Positions 23,985 through 32,271 of a stretch of 64,000 bases of DNA are shown here, piece by piece. The notes beneath the pieces were generated by a model that was not told the origin of the DNA, ran no database searches, and worked only from the letters and a program-made list of their open reading frames with translations. Each line of letters opens with the position of its first letter. The stretch's first letter is position 1. Made by a program: the position numbers and the translations under genes. This DNA is from JBOEGW01 sp050633625 (GTDB taxonomy: Bacteria > Pseudomonadota > Alphaproteobacteria > Rhodobacterales > Rhodobacteraceae), in assembly GCA_050633625.1 (NCBI GenBank), contig JBOEGW010000003.1, positions 1 to 64,000 of the forward strand, written 5' to 3'.

Positions 23985-24773
23985 GTGAACGACACCCCCT
24001 TGCAGATCGCGAAGCGTGAAATGCACGCCCTTTTGACGAGCCGGGCAACCTGGATTGGGGTCGGCGCGGCCGGGGTGATCCTTGGCCTGACAGGGCCTTT
24101 TGGCACCGATGCCGCCCTTCCTCTTGTGCCACGGCTTGCCTATTGGCTCTTTGTGGCGGCGCTTGGGTTTGGGCTTGGGTCGGCGGTTTCGACCTTTGTT
24201 GCCGAAACCCTGCGTGCGCGGCAGGTCTCCCTCTGGCTGGCGGTCGTTTTGGCAGGCGCGATGGCCGGGATTGTGAATTTCGCCGCGCTGTTGCTGATCA
24301 ACTGGCTGGTGTTTCGCCTTGGGGTGAACGACACACCTTATCTGATCGGATTGGCCGTCAATGTTGTGATCATATCGATCATTATCGCGGGGGCCTATGT
24401 GTCCATCAATCGCCATATTCGAGACGCGACAGACAGCGACACATCCGCGCCAAACCCGGTGCGCATTCTGGAACGGTTGCCGCTTGAAAAACGCGGGGCG
24501 TTGATCTCGCTTTCCGTGCAGGACCATTACACCGAAGTCGTGACAACAGGGGGCAGCGAGCTTGTGCTCCTGCGCCTTTCAGACGCGATTGCCGAGGTCG
24601 GAGACACCCCCGGACTGCAAGTTCATCGCTCCCATTGGGTCGCCACCAAAGCTGTCAAGGCCGCGAAACGGGACGGCGCGCGCGCTATATTGACGCTGGC
24701 GGACGGGCGCGACATTCCGGCTTCGCGCACCTATATCCCGGCCCTCAAAGATGCGGGAGTGCTTCCAAAATGA
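23985..24773 (+). CDS. Membrane-anchored LytTR-family transcriptional regulator
   Basis: 262 residues from a GTG preceded by GGAG at about seven bases. The N-terminal half has four membrane helices (about residues 18-36, 43-65, 75-97 and 108-130). The C-terminal ~100 residues are a LytTR DNA-binding domain: LISLSVQDHYTEVVTTGGSE, VLLRLSDAIAEV, GLQVHRSHWVATKAV, ILTLADGRDIPASRTYIPAL. It probably senses a membrane or periplasmic cue and controls nearby genes, perhaps the divergent DUF2306 gene; that pairing is inference. Its stop overlaps the lipB start (ATGA). Confidence 0.85.
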   Translation: MNDTPLQIAKREMHALLTSRATWIGVGAAGVILGLTGPFGTDAALPLVPRLAYWLFVAALGFGLGSAVSTFVAETLRARQVSLWLAVVLAGAMAGIVNFAALLLINWLVFRLGVNDTPYLIGLAVNVVIISIIIAGAYVSINRHIRDATDSDTSAPNPVRILERLPLEKRGALISLSVQDHYTEVVTTGGSELVLLRLSDAIAEVGDTPGLQVHRSHWVATKAVKAAKRDGARAILTLADGRDIPASRTYIPALKDAGVLPK

Positions 24774-25420
24774 GCGCCGTTGACTGGGAGATCACCACCG
24801 GACTTACAGAGTATGAGTTCGCCGCCCAGCGCATGGAAGAGCGCGCCAACGAAATTGCCGCTGGCAACGCCCGTGAGCTTGTGTGGCTGGTCGAGCACCC
24901 CCCACTTTATACGGCGGGCACATCGGCAGACATAAAAGACCTCGTGTCGCCCGACCGCTTCCCGGTCTACGACACCAAACGTGGCGGGCAATACACCTAT
25001 CATGGCCCCGGACAGCGCGTGGTTTATGTGATGCTGGACCTCAACACACGCGGGCGCGATGTGCGCGCCTTTGTGAAATCGCTGGAAGGCTGGGTGATCG
25101 CGACGCTGGCAGAATTCAGCGTTCAGGGCGAAATTCGTGAAGGCCGTGTTGGGGTTTGGGTGGAGCGCAAAGACAAGCCGCGCAATGCCACGGGCGCATT
25201 CACAGAAGACAAGATCGCCGCGATTGGGATCCGGCTGCGAAAATGGGTGAGTTTTCACGGGTTGTCGATCAACGTCGAGCCTGATTTGGACCATTTCACC
25301 GGGATCGTGCCTTGTGGTATTATCCAGCATGGCGTCACCTCGCTTGTCGATTTGGGCCTGCCTGTCACGATGGACGATGTTGATGTTGCCTTGAGAAAGA
25401 CATTTGATGAGCAATTCTGA
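24770..25420 (+). CDS. lipB: Octanoyl-[acyl carrier protein]:protein N-octanoyltransferase
   Basis: 216 residues, normal for LipB. Family motifs are LVWLVEHPPLYTAGTSA, GGQYTYHGPGQRVVY (substrate-binding RGG-like segment), KIAAIGIRLRKWVSFHG (catalytic Lys) and IVPCGI (catalytic Cys near residue 182). It transfers octanoate to lipoyl domains of 2-oxoacid dehydrogenases and the glycine-cleavage H protein. It is translationally coupled to the LytTR gene upstream (ATGA) and overlaps the nitroreductase-like gene downstream by 14 bp. Confidence 0.95.
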   Translation: MSAVDWEITTGLTEYEFAAQRMEERANEIAAGNARELVWLVEHPPLYTAGTSADIKDLVSPDRFPVYDTKRGGQYTYHGPGQRVVYVMLDLNTRGRDVRAFVKSLEGWVIATLAEFSVQGEIREGRVGVWVERKDKPRNATGAFTEDKIAAIGIRLRKWVSFHGLSINVEPDLDHFTGIVPCGIIQHGVTSLVDLGLPVTMDDVDVALRKTFDEQF

Positions 25421-26570
25421 ACAGAGCCAAGGCGCGAACGCTGATGACCTCGCACCTCCCATCCCTGACAATGCTGTTTCGCACGGGATTTGGCGGCTCA
25501 AAACCCATTTGCAGTTTTCGGGCTGGTTGCAGTTTTTCCCACCGTTTTTTGTGGCTTTGCTCCTGGCGCTCCTTGGGGCGGCTTTCATAGCGCTTGGGGG
25601 CGGCTGGCTTGGCCGGGCAATCCTTGCGGGGGCATTGGTGCTCGCGGCTCTTGGGCTTTTTGATGTGGTTGTCAGCAAATTGCGCCTTATTCGCCTCCCT
25701 GAGCCGACCCCAACGCCTGTGGAGGGCGATGTTTTTGCCATGATGCACGCGCGCCGTGCGACGCGGGCTTTTCAGCCGAAACCTTTGGAAAATGTGCATC
25801 GTACTTTGATCAAAGAGCGGCTCGATTTTCATACGGCCATAGACAGTGCAGACGCGATTGAACAAGGGGTCATGCGGGCCGTTTTGCTGGACGCTCCGCT
25901 CAAAGTCTGGCCCGCCTTTGGTGCGCAAACATTCGTCGTTGTGCTTGGTCCCAAGACCTATAACCGCTTGGCGGTGATTGAGGCGGGGCGCGCTGTGCAG
26001 CATGTTGTGAACGAGGCGACAGCGGCCGGAATTTCGACGTGCTGGATTGGCCCCGGCGCGGATCGCTCATCGGTGGAAGCGGCGCTTGGAGCGCAATTTG
26101 ACGCCAGCCAAGATCATGTGTTGTGCGTTGTCGCTCTTGGGTATGGGTCTCGCTACCGACCTTTGTTGATCCGGCTTGCGGCCTTTACAGGCAAAAGGCG
26201 CAAACCAATGGCCGATCTGATGTTTGAAGAGGCCCCCGGCCTGCCCGCGCCGCTTGGTCGCGCCCCCTATAAAGGGCTGCGCCCCGTGCTCGAAGCCTGT
26301 CGTGGCGCGCCCTCCTCCTACAACAGTCAAACAAGTCGTCTGATCATGACACGACAGGACAAGACGCTGATTAAAGCGCAGTTTTGTTGCGAAGAAGGCT
26401 CACAGTATTACGCGCCTCTTGCGCTTGGCATTTGGTGTGCGAATTGGGAAACCGGGATGAAAGCGCTTGGGGTTGAGGGGCGGTGGATCACGCTTGAGGA
26501 ACCGCGCGCCTTAGCAGGCGGGTTGGTGCATGATTTGAGCTGGAAACCGGCCCGGCAAACGAACGGATAA
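25407..26570 (+). CDS. Nitroreductase-family protein with N-terminal membrane segment
   Basis: 387 residues. Residues ~38-88 hold two hydrophobic stretches (LQFFPPFFVALLLALLGAAFIAL and ILAGALVLAALGLFDVV). The rest is a duplicated nitroreductase-like fold similar to the putative TM nitroreductases: MMHARRATRAFQPKPLE and GISTCWIGPGADRSSVEAAL in the first half, and ACRGAPSSYNSQTSRLI (compare the FMN-contact SPSxxNxQPW) and YYAPLALGIWCANWE in the second. It is probably an FMN oxidoreductase tethered to the membrane; the substrate is unknown. It is third in the LytTR-lipB operon by overlap. Confidence 0.7.
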   Translation: MSNSEQSQGANADDLAPPIPDNAVSHGIWRLKTHLQFSGWLQFFPPFFVALLLALLGAAFIALGGGWLGRAILAGALVLAALGLFDVVVSKLRLIRLPEPTPTPVEGDVFAMMHARRATRAFQPKPLENVHRTLIKERLDFHTAIDSADAIEQGVMRAVLLDAPLKVWPAFGAQTFVVVLGPKTYNRLAVIEAGRAVQHVVNEATAAGISTCWIGPGADRSSVEAALGAQFDASQDHVLCVVALGYGSRYRPLLIRLAAFTGKRRKPMADLMFEEAPGLPAPLGRAPYKGLRPVLEACRGAPSSYNSQTSRLIMTRQDKTLIKAQFCCEEGSQYYAPLALGIWCANWETGMKALGVEGRWITLEEPRALAGGLVHDLSWKPARQTNG

Positions 26571-26578
26571 TCGCAACT

Positions 26579-27178
26579 CTACTGCGCCGCCAGCGCGCCT
26601 TCGCCAAAGGCCAAGCCATGTCGCCCGTCCGCGACCACTGTGCCGTCAAAGAAGGTTTCAAGGATTTCGGCCTGCTCCCCCCACACACGTCCGGTGACAG
26701 TCCCGTCCAAAACAACGGCTTCGCCAAGCGAATCTGTGAGCGTCCCAGACATGTCCCCCAACAGGCTATAGTCATCCTCAGCCAAGAACGTCATGTTTGC
26801 CGCCGCGTCCATTTGGCCCGATGTGATCGTCAGCGCGCCCTCGTAGGCATCCCCGCCAAGACTTTCGACATCCTGAACACCGCCCGTCACCGCGCCGCCA
26901 TTGGAGAAATCTGCGCTCACATCCATTGCCCCGTAAAGAATACGCCGGTCCGATAGGCCTAATTCGCCCGCAAAGGTGGAAATCGTCATGACCCCCAGAT
27001 ACTCCGCTGTGCCGCTCACGGGGAGCGCCGCTTCGCCGCGCGTCCCGGCCTCTTGCAGCGGCTCCAGCTCGTCTTGCAGCGCGCCCAATTCACCAAGATA
27101 GGGGCTGCCGATGCACCCGGACAAAAGAACACAAAACACTGGTGTGAGACGCGCAACGCGCCATTCAAAAAAATTCAT
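26579..27178 (-). CDS. Lipoprotein, paralogue of the next gene (beta-barrel-like)
   Basis: 199 residues from an ATG with GGGGGA four bases upstream. The signal sequence ends in the lipobox LLSG-C near residue 23. The mature part is rich in alternating strands (AEYLGVMTISTF, LYGAMDVSADFSNGGAVTGGV, YEGALTITSG), in the style of small barrel domains of transferrin-binding-protein-like lipoproteins. It aligns along most of its length with the lipoprotein encoded just upstream (MDVSADF / LDVSADF). Probably on the outer membrane; function unknown. Confidence 0.75.
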   Translation of the reverse strand: MNFFEWRVARLTPVFCVLLSGCIGSPYLGELGALQDELEPLQEAGTRGEAALPVSGTAEYLGVMTISTFAGELGLSDRRILYGAMDVSADFSNGGAVTGGVQDVESLGGDAYEGALTITSGQMDAAANMTFLAEDDYSLLGDMSGTLTDSLGEAVVLDGTVTGRVWGEQAEILETFFDGTVVADGRHGLAFGEGALAAQ

Positions 27179-27227
27179 ACTATCCCCCAAAACAATGGGG
27201 AAAGCCTAACGACCTCTTGGAATTGGG

Positions 27228-27905
27228 TCAAATTGGCTCATCTGCCGCCGCAAGGAACGTCCCAAAAACGCTGCTCGCTCTGCCGTGGCTGCCATCCTCC
27301 GCCTCAACTTGGCCGGTGCCTGAAAGCGTGCCCAAAATCGCATCACCTCCAGCGCCATAAACATCCGCCAGAAGCTCTATGTCCAAAGACAAAGGCGAGT
27401 CATTTGGGGTCAACAAGTCGCCTTCGACGTCACCCAGAACCAAAAAACCACTCGCGATGCCACTTGGGGCGGTGCGGCCTGTGATGTCTAATTCGCCTGA
27501 GTAAACAGCGTCGTCTAGGTTACGAAACCCGTTGGCACTGCCTGAAAGCGTGGTCTGGGAGCCGGCAAAATCAGCGCTCACATCCAAAAACCCATAAATC
27601 AGATCGGACGGGGAGGCACTATCAAGCGTTGGCACGCTGAGACTCATGATACCCACATAGGTGGCGTCGCCAGAGGCGGGCAGATCCGCGCTGTTGGACA
27701 CACGATCGGGTTGCAGCTTTTCAATCTCTGCGGAGACATCCGCTTCAAGGCTGCGCAACTGCTCGATTCGATACATGGACGCGCCGCCGCCGTTTGCGCT
27801 CTGCATGCAGCCACTCAGAGCACCCAGCGCGCCCAAGCAAAGGATCGCTGGCAAAAAGGGAGTGCAACGACTTCTAATTGAACAAAAATTCCGGCCCGCG
27901 CCCAT
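27228..27905 (-). CDS. Lipoprotein, paralogue of the preceding gene (beta-barrel-like)
   Basis: 225 residues. A basic N-terminus and hydrophobic stretch end in lipobox ALSG-C near residue 33. The mature region contains ATYVGIMSLSV, YGFLDVSADFAGSQTTLSGSANGF and YSGELDITG, which match the neighbour block for block, so the two arose by tandem duplication and then diverged strongly. The N-terminal ~40 mature residues are coiled (EQLRSLEADVSAEIEKLQ), as in the partner. Both are on the minus strand with a 49-bp gap and are likely co-expressed. Confidence 0.75.
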   Translation of the reverse strand: MGAGRNFCSIRSRCTPFLPAILCLGALGALSGCMQSANGGGASMYRIEQLRSLEADVSAEIEKLQPDRVSNSADLPASGDATYVGIMSLSVPTLDSASPSDLIYGFLDVSADFAGSQTTLSGSANGFRNLDDAVYSGELDITGRTAPSGIASGFLVLGDVEGDLLTPNDSPLSLDIELLADVYGAGGDAILGTLSGTGQVEAEDGSHGRASSVFGTFLAAADEPI

Positions 27906-28188
27906 GAAATCACCCAGTTATATGGAACGCCCAAGAGATACCTCGCTCTTGCCCATTTGTCGCCAAACAGAGGTGCTGCTGGCGAAAAAGCTCCCCACCT
28001 GTGGCGGTGCGAGCACGGATCAGCGGCGCTCCGCTGGCGCCGCGCCCTGCGACAATGGTACACTTGCACCCAGCGCCACCTGTGGCCATTTAGGGTCTGG
28101 ATCGTCAGCACATGCTCACGAACAGGGGACGAAACGCCGTGTTATGAGAATACGGCACTTCAAACGACGCAAAACTATGAGGAACGCC

Positions 28189-28602
28189 ATGAAAGCCATC
28201 CTTTCCACCGCCGCCGCCTTGATTGCCTTGTCTGGCACAGCCGTATTTGCCGAGGGCGATGCCGCTGCTGGCGAAAAAGATTTCAGAAAATGCAAATCCT
28301 GCCACGCGATCACCTCGCCTGAGGGCGAAAGCATCGTGAAAGGCGGCAAAACCGGCCCGAACCTTTACGGCGTTATTGGTCGCCAAGTCGCTGCGGAAGA
28401 CTTCAAATACGGCGATTCCATCGCTGCGCTTGGGGAAACTGGCGAGGTGTGGACGGAAGAAACACTCGTCGTATATATCGCTGATCCAAAAGGCTTTTTG
28501 ATCGAAAAAACCGGGGACGACGCGGCGAAATCAAAGATGACCTTCAAATTGAAGGACGGTGCTGACGTTGCCGCCTATCTGGCGACATTCTCCGCCCAAT
28601 AA
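28189..28602 (+). CDS. Class I cytochrome c (c2 / c550 type)
   Basis: 137 residues starting at the ATG preceded by GAGGA. A signal peptide (MKAILSTAAALIALSGTAVFA) directs export to the periplasm. The haem-binding motif CKSCH lies near residue 36 and the likely sixth ligand Met is in KSKMTFKL near residue 121. Length and insertions fit the larger c2/c550 subclass of Paracoccus and Rhodobacter relatives, soluble electron carriers between the bc1 complex and terminal oxidases. It lies 0.8 kb upstream of ctaD on the same strand, and a terminator separates them. Confidence 0.9.
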   Translation: MKAILSTAAALIALSGTAVFAEGDAAAGEKDFRKCKSCHAITSPEGESIVKGGKTGPNLYGVIGRQVAAEDFKYGDSIAALGETGEVWTEETLVVYIADPKGFLIEKTGDDAAKSKMTFKLKDGADVAAYLATFSAQ

Positions 28603-28626
28603 GCGGTTTTCGCTTTTGATCAGAAT

Positions 28627-28656
28627 GGCCCCGTCAGTGAACTGGCGGGGCTTTTT
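28627..28656 (+). terminator. Rho-independent terminator after the cytochrome c gene
   Basis: Stem GCCCCGTCAG / CTGGCGGGGC (one wobble pair) followed by TTTTTCG, starting 25 bp after the stop. Confidence 0.85.
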
Positions 28657-28726
28657 CGTTGCCAAAACAGTTGCCACGGGGCGCGTGAGTACGGATGATA
28701 CGCCAGATCTCACGAAAGGCATCGCT

Positions 28727-29131
28727 ATGAAATTCCCCCGCTCCCTTACCCTCGCCAGCCTGTTATTTGCCTCGGCGCTTGCCGGGCCAGTCTGCGCTCA
28801 AGAAAGTATCGAAACCTTTGGCGGCGCGTGGGACACGGCTTGGGGCGAGCTTTGGGCGATGCCCTCTGTGAGCGGCTACAATGGAACCTATGAAGAGGAC
28901 AATGGCCGCTTCACGCTCGAGTTTACGGGCCATTTCTATGAGGGGGTCTGGGCGGAAGACATGTCCGACCATCGTTGTGCGGTCCCGATGTTGGGAAGCT
29001 ATTATTGGGGTCGCTTGGAGCTTGGTAACTCCGCGTCTTTCCCGGGTTTTCAGATGTTGTGGGGCTATTGCGATACGGGGCGCGTTGACAAGGTTTGGGC
29101 GTTCCATGAGCGCCTGCCGGACGGGATGTAA
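28727..29131 (+). CDS. Secreted protein of unknown function
   Basis: 134 residues with a clear signal peptide cleaved after PVCA (residue ~24). The mature part is aromatic-rich: FGGAWDTAWGELWAM, YNGTYEEDNGRFTLEF, YYWGRLELGN and GYCDTGRVDKVWAFHERL. Two Cys (in DHRCAV and GYCDTG) could form a disulfide. The pattern of G-x-W/Y-G strands resembles a small lipocalin-like or beta-sandwich domain. I do not recognise a family. Ribosome binding site AAAGG, eight bases upstream. Confidence 0.7.
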   Translation: MKFPRSLTLASLLFASALAGPVCAQESIETFGGAWDTAWGELWAMPSVSGYNGTYEEDNGRFTLEFTGHFYEGVWAEDMSDHRCAVPMLGSYYWGRLELGNSASFPGFQMLWGYCDTGRVDKVWAFHERLPDGM

Positions 29132-29363
29132 CGCGCCAAACGGCCCTGCAAGCAGGCGCTTGTCCGTTCGCTACGGCCTAAAAAATGCAACATCTGCGAC
29201 AATCCGCCCCGGCGTTCACACTTTTTTCCTGATTCTGGTGTTGAAATTGCGCAAATGACACCAACGGAGCGTTGCCCCGCGCCAAATGTCACAGTAAACA
29301 CATCCCAAATCTCTTGGGCGAGGCGACTCTGCCAAGGGTGACGGATTTATAAGGGAGACGCGC

Positions 29364-31037
29364 ATGGCCGACGCAGCCATCCACGACCATGACCACGAAG
29401 ATAACCGTAGTTTCTTCACACGTTGGTTTCAGTCAACAAACCACAAAGACATTGGTATTTTGTACCTGTTCTTCTCGGGCCTTGTCGGTCTGATTTCTGT
29501 GAGCTTCACCGTTTTCATGCGGTTGGAGCTGATGGAACCAGGCGTTCAATACATGTGTTTGGAAGGCATGCGTTTCATCGCGGATGCGACCCAAGACTGT
29601 ACGCCGAACGGCCACCGTTGGAACGTCTTGATCACTTATCACGGCATCTTGATGATGTTCTTTGTGGTTATTCCGGCGCTGTTTGGCGGGTTCGGTAACT
29701 ACTTCATGCCGTTGCAGATCGGCGCGCCTGATATGGCGTTCCCTCGGATGAACAACCTGTCGTTCTGGCTCTATGTGGCCGGGACTTCGCTGGGTGTTGC
29801 CTCCATGTTGGCACCGGGCGGGAACGACCAACTGGGGTCTGGTGTGGGCTGGGTCTTGTATCCGCCGCTCTCCACCACTGAGGGTGGCTACTCCATGGAC
29901 CTTGCGATCTTCGCGGTTCACGTGTCCGGCGCCTCGTCGATCCTTGGTGCGATCAACATGATCACAACCTTCCTCAACATGCGCGCTCCGGGCATGACAC
30001 TCTTCAAAGTGCCGCTGTTTGCCTGGTCGATCTTTGTCACCGCTTGGCTGATCCTTCTGGCTTTGCCGGTTCTCGCGGGCGCGATCACCATGCTTTTGAT
30101 GGATCGCAACTTTGGGACGACCTTCTTTGATCCTTCAGGCGGTGGTGATCCGATCTTGTACCAGCACATTCTCTGGTTCTTTGGGCACCCTGAAGTGTAC
30201 ATCGTTGTGTTGCCGGGCTTTGGCCTGATCAGCCACGTCTTCGCGACCTTCTCGCGCAAGCCTGTGTTTGGCTACTTGCCAATGGTTTGGGCTTTGATCG
30301 CGATTGGTGTTGTTGGCTTCGTTGTATGGGCACACCACATGTACACAGTCGGCATGTCGCTCAGCCAACAGTCCTACTTCATGGTTGCAACCATGGTGAT
30401 CGCGGTGCCCACCGGCATCAAGATTTTCTCTTGGATTGCGACGATGTGGGGCGGCTCGATCGAGTTCAAAACACCTATGTTGTTTGGCATTGGCTTCCTC
30501 GTTCTGTTCACCATCGGTGGTGTAACGGGTGTGGTTCTGTCGCAAGCTGGCGTGGACCGTTTGTACCATGACACCTACTATGTTGTGGCGCACTTCCACT
30601 ACACAATGTCGATGGGTGCGGCCTTCACGATCTTTGCCGGTATCTATTACTGGATGGGCAAAATGTCGGGTCGCCAATATCCTGAATGGGCCGGTAAGCT
30701 GCACTTCTGGATGTTCTTTATCGGCGTTAACATCACCTTCTTCCCACAGCACTTCCTGGGTCGCCAAGGTATGCCACGTCGTTACATCGACTACCCAGAG
30801 GCCTTCGCCTACTTCAACAAGATCTCGTCGATGGGGGCTTTCTTGTCCTTCGCTTCGTTCATCTTCTTCATCGGTATCGTGTTCTACACATTGATCGCGG
30901 GTCGTCGGATCACTGAGAAGAACTACTGGAATGAATACGCCGATACGCTTGAGTGGACGCTTCCAAGCCCGCCGCCCGAACACACCTTCGAGCAGCTTCC
31001 AAAACAGGAAGACTGGGACAAAGCGCCAGCTCACTAA
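29364..31037 (+). CDS. ctaD: aa3-type cytochrome c oxidase subunit I
   Basis: 557 residues, typical of CtaD. Twelve membrane helices are evident. The haem and copper ligands are present: ITYHGILMMFF (haem a His), WFFGHPEVYIVVLPGFG (CuB His and cross-linked Tyr), WAHHMYT (two CuB His) and VVAHFHYTMSMG (haem a3/a His). The D-channel entrance segment is PALFGGFGNYF(M), with the Asn seen in A-type enzymes, and the YPPLS motif marks the A1 subtype. It reduces O2 and pumps protons. The other subunits (ctaC, B, G, E) are not here, as is common in Rhodobacteraceae, where ctaD stands alone. RBS AAGGGAG. Confidence 0.97.
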   Translation: MADAAIHDHDHEDNRSFFTRWFQSTNHKDIGILYLFFSGLVGLISVSFTVFMRLELMEPGVQYMCLEGMRFIADATQDCTPNGHRWNVLITYHGILMMFFVVIPALFGGFGNYFMPLQIGAPDMAFPRMNNLSFWLYVAGTSLGVASMLAPGGNDQLGSGVGWVLYPPLSTTEGGYSMDLAIFAVHVSGASSILGAINMITTFLNMRAPGMTLFKVPLFAWSIFVTAWLILLALPVLAGAITMLLMDRNFGTTFFDPSGGGDPILYQHILWFFGHPEVYIVVLPGFGLISHVFATFSRKPVFGYLPMVWALIAIGVVGFVVWAHHMYTVGMSLSQQSYFMVATMVIAVPTGIKIFSWIATMWGGSIEFKTPMLFGIGFLVLFTIGGVTGVVLSQAGVDRLYHDTYYVVAHFHYTMSMGAAFTIFAGIYYWMGKMSGRQYPEWAGKLHFWMFFIGVNITFFPQHFLGRQGMPRRYIDYPEAFAYFNKISSMGAFLSFASFIFFIGIVFYTLIAGRRITEKNYWNEYADTLEWTLPSPPPEHTFEQLPKQEDWDKAPAH

Positions 31038-31059
31038 GCGCCATGGCACACACAAAACA

Positions 31060-31092
31060 AAGGCCCGGGCGCAATCGTCCGGGCCTTTTTCG
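31060..31092 (+). terminator. Rho-independent terminator after ctaD
   Basis: Strong GC-rich stem AGGCCCGG / CCGGGCCT with a ~10-nt loop and TTTTT tail, 23 bp past the ctaD stop. Confidence 0.92.
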
Positions 31093-31104
31093 TTGCGCGA
31101 TTGG

Positions 31105-31662
31105 ATGCCAACATTGCCCTACGAGTGGACCAAAACCCTCACGACTCCCCCTCCCCTTGACGCGCCCGGCTTTAAAGATGGGGCGGCGCCTTTGCTGGTC
31201 TTGCAGGCTTGGCCCTACCGCAGCCTGCCCAAAAAGGGGTTTGTCGTTTTGATGGGGGGCGCCTACACGGCGCTTCTTCTGCTGATCATCGGTTTTGTTG
31301 GCACAGCCGCCCTTTGGTGGCTGCTGTGTCCCGGATTGATCGCGCTCTATGGGCTATGGTGGTTCATTGATCGCAACTACCGCGATGGGGAAATCCTGGA
31401 AACGCTGGAGGTCTGGGCAGATCATATTCGCCTGATGCGCGATGGGCCGCATAAGGCCCAAGCCATCTGGGAGGCGAATCCCTATTGGGTGACAGTTCAA
31501 TTCCAGCCCAAAGGCCCCGTTCCCGCCTATCTCACCCTGAAAGGAGCCGGGCGAGAGGTGGAGCTAGGTGCGTTCTTGAGCGAATCTGAGCGGCGCGCCC
31601 TGCATCACGAGATTGCAATCGCCCTGACCCGCGTCAGGTCACGCCAAAATTCAGCAAGTTAG
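31105..31662 (+). CDS. DUF2244-type membrane protein
   Basis: 185 residues. Two adjacent hydrophobic helices at about 45-67 and 69-88 (VVLMGGAYTALLLLIIGFVG, WWLLCPGLIALYGLWWF) are followed by a strand-rich C-terminus with DRNYRDGEILETLEVW and WVTVQFQPKGPVPAYLTLKG. This is the layout of the DUF2244 family found next to respiratory genes in alphaproteobacteria. Function unknown. The ribosome binding site is weak, and the nearby TTG (MPT-L-P) is an alternative. It overlaps the convergent yqeY-type gene by 4 bp. Confidence 0.8.
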   Translation: MPTLPYEWTKTLTTPPPLDAPGFKDGAAPLLVLQAWPYRSLPKKGFVVLMGGAYTALLLLIIGFVGTAALWWLLCPGLIALYGLWWFIDRNYRDGEILETLEVWADHIRLMRDGPHKAQAIWEANPYWVTVQFQPKGPVPAYLTLKGAGREVELGAFLSESERRALHHEIAIALTRVRSRQNSAS

Positions 31663-32117
31663 CCAAGTTGGGCTTTGATCGCCGCGCCCACAACCCCAAA
31701 ATCCATCTGACCGGTGTATTTGGTTTTGAGCACGCCCATGACTTTTCCCATGTCGCGAATGCTTTGCGCGCCGACCTCAGAAATCGCCGCCTCAATTGCA
31801 GCCTTTATTTCATCGTCAGAGAGCTGCTTTGGCAAGAAATCCTCTATCACTGTGATCTCGGCCAGTTCTTTCTCAGCAAGCTCAAGTCGCCCGCCTTCTT
31901 CATAGACCTTCGCGCTTTCTTGGCGTTGTTTGACCATCTTGCCGAGAATGCCCAGAATTTCCGAATCCGAGACCTGAGCGTCTTCGCCATTGCTGCGCAT
32001 TGCAATGTCGCGGTCTTTGATTGCAGCATTGATCAACCGCAAGGTGGACAGACGATTCACGTCTTTTTCCTTCATCGCGGTTTTGAGCGCAGAGCTCAGA
32101 CGATCGCGCATTTTCAT
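31659..32117 (-). CDS. yqeY: GatB/YqeY-domain protein
   Basis: 152 residues of the YqeY family: RDRLSSALKTAMKEKDVNRLSTLRLINAAIKDRDI at the N-terminus, VKQRQESAKVYEEGGR in the middle, and FLPKQLSDDEI / GKVMGVLKTKY at the end. The C-terminal part resembles the tail domain of the GatB amidotransferase subunit that contacts tRNA. The cellular role is unproven. It is divergent from carA with a 154-bp intergenic region. The third codon is also ATG; either start is possible. Confidence 0.92.
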   Translation of the reverse strand: MKMRDRLSSALKTAMKEKDVNRLSTLRLINAAIKDRDIAMRSNGEDAQVSDSEILGILGKMVKQRQESAKVYEEGGRLELAEKELAEITVIEDFLPKQLSDDEIKAAIEAAISEVGAQSIRDMGKVMGVLKTKYTGQMDFGVVGAAIKAQLG

Positions 32118-32213
32118 ATAAGAACTCCATACCCATTCGAAGCCTAGACCCTACCCAAAGCACCGCGCAGAAACAACCCGCGCCGCGCGCCTAAAAAGGG
32201 CCTAAGCGGCCCC

Positions 32214-32242
32214 TTGACCCTTGCTGCGCGTCCTCGTAGGTA
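32214..32242 (+). promoter_or_regulatory. Candidate sigma-70-type promoter of carA
   Basis: TTGACC at 32214-32219, then a 17-bp spacer and TAGGTA. The -35 block TTGACCCTTGC is the same as that before glyQ (41513). The -10 match is weak. Confidence 0.45.
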
Positions 32243-32271
32243 TGCGCCAGTTTGGCCTAAGGGGAATAGCT

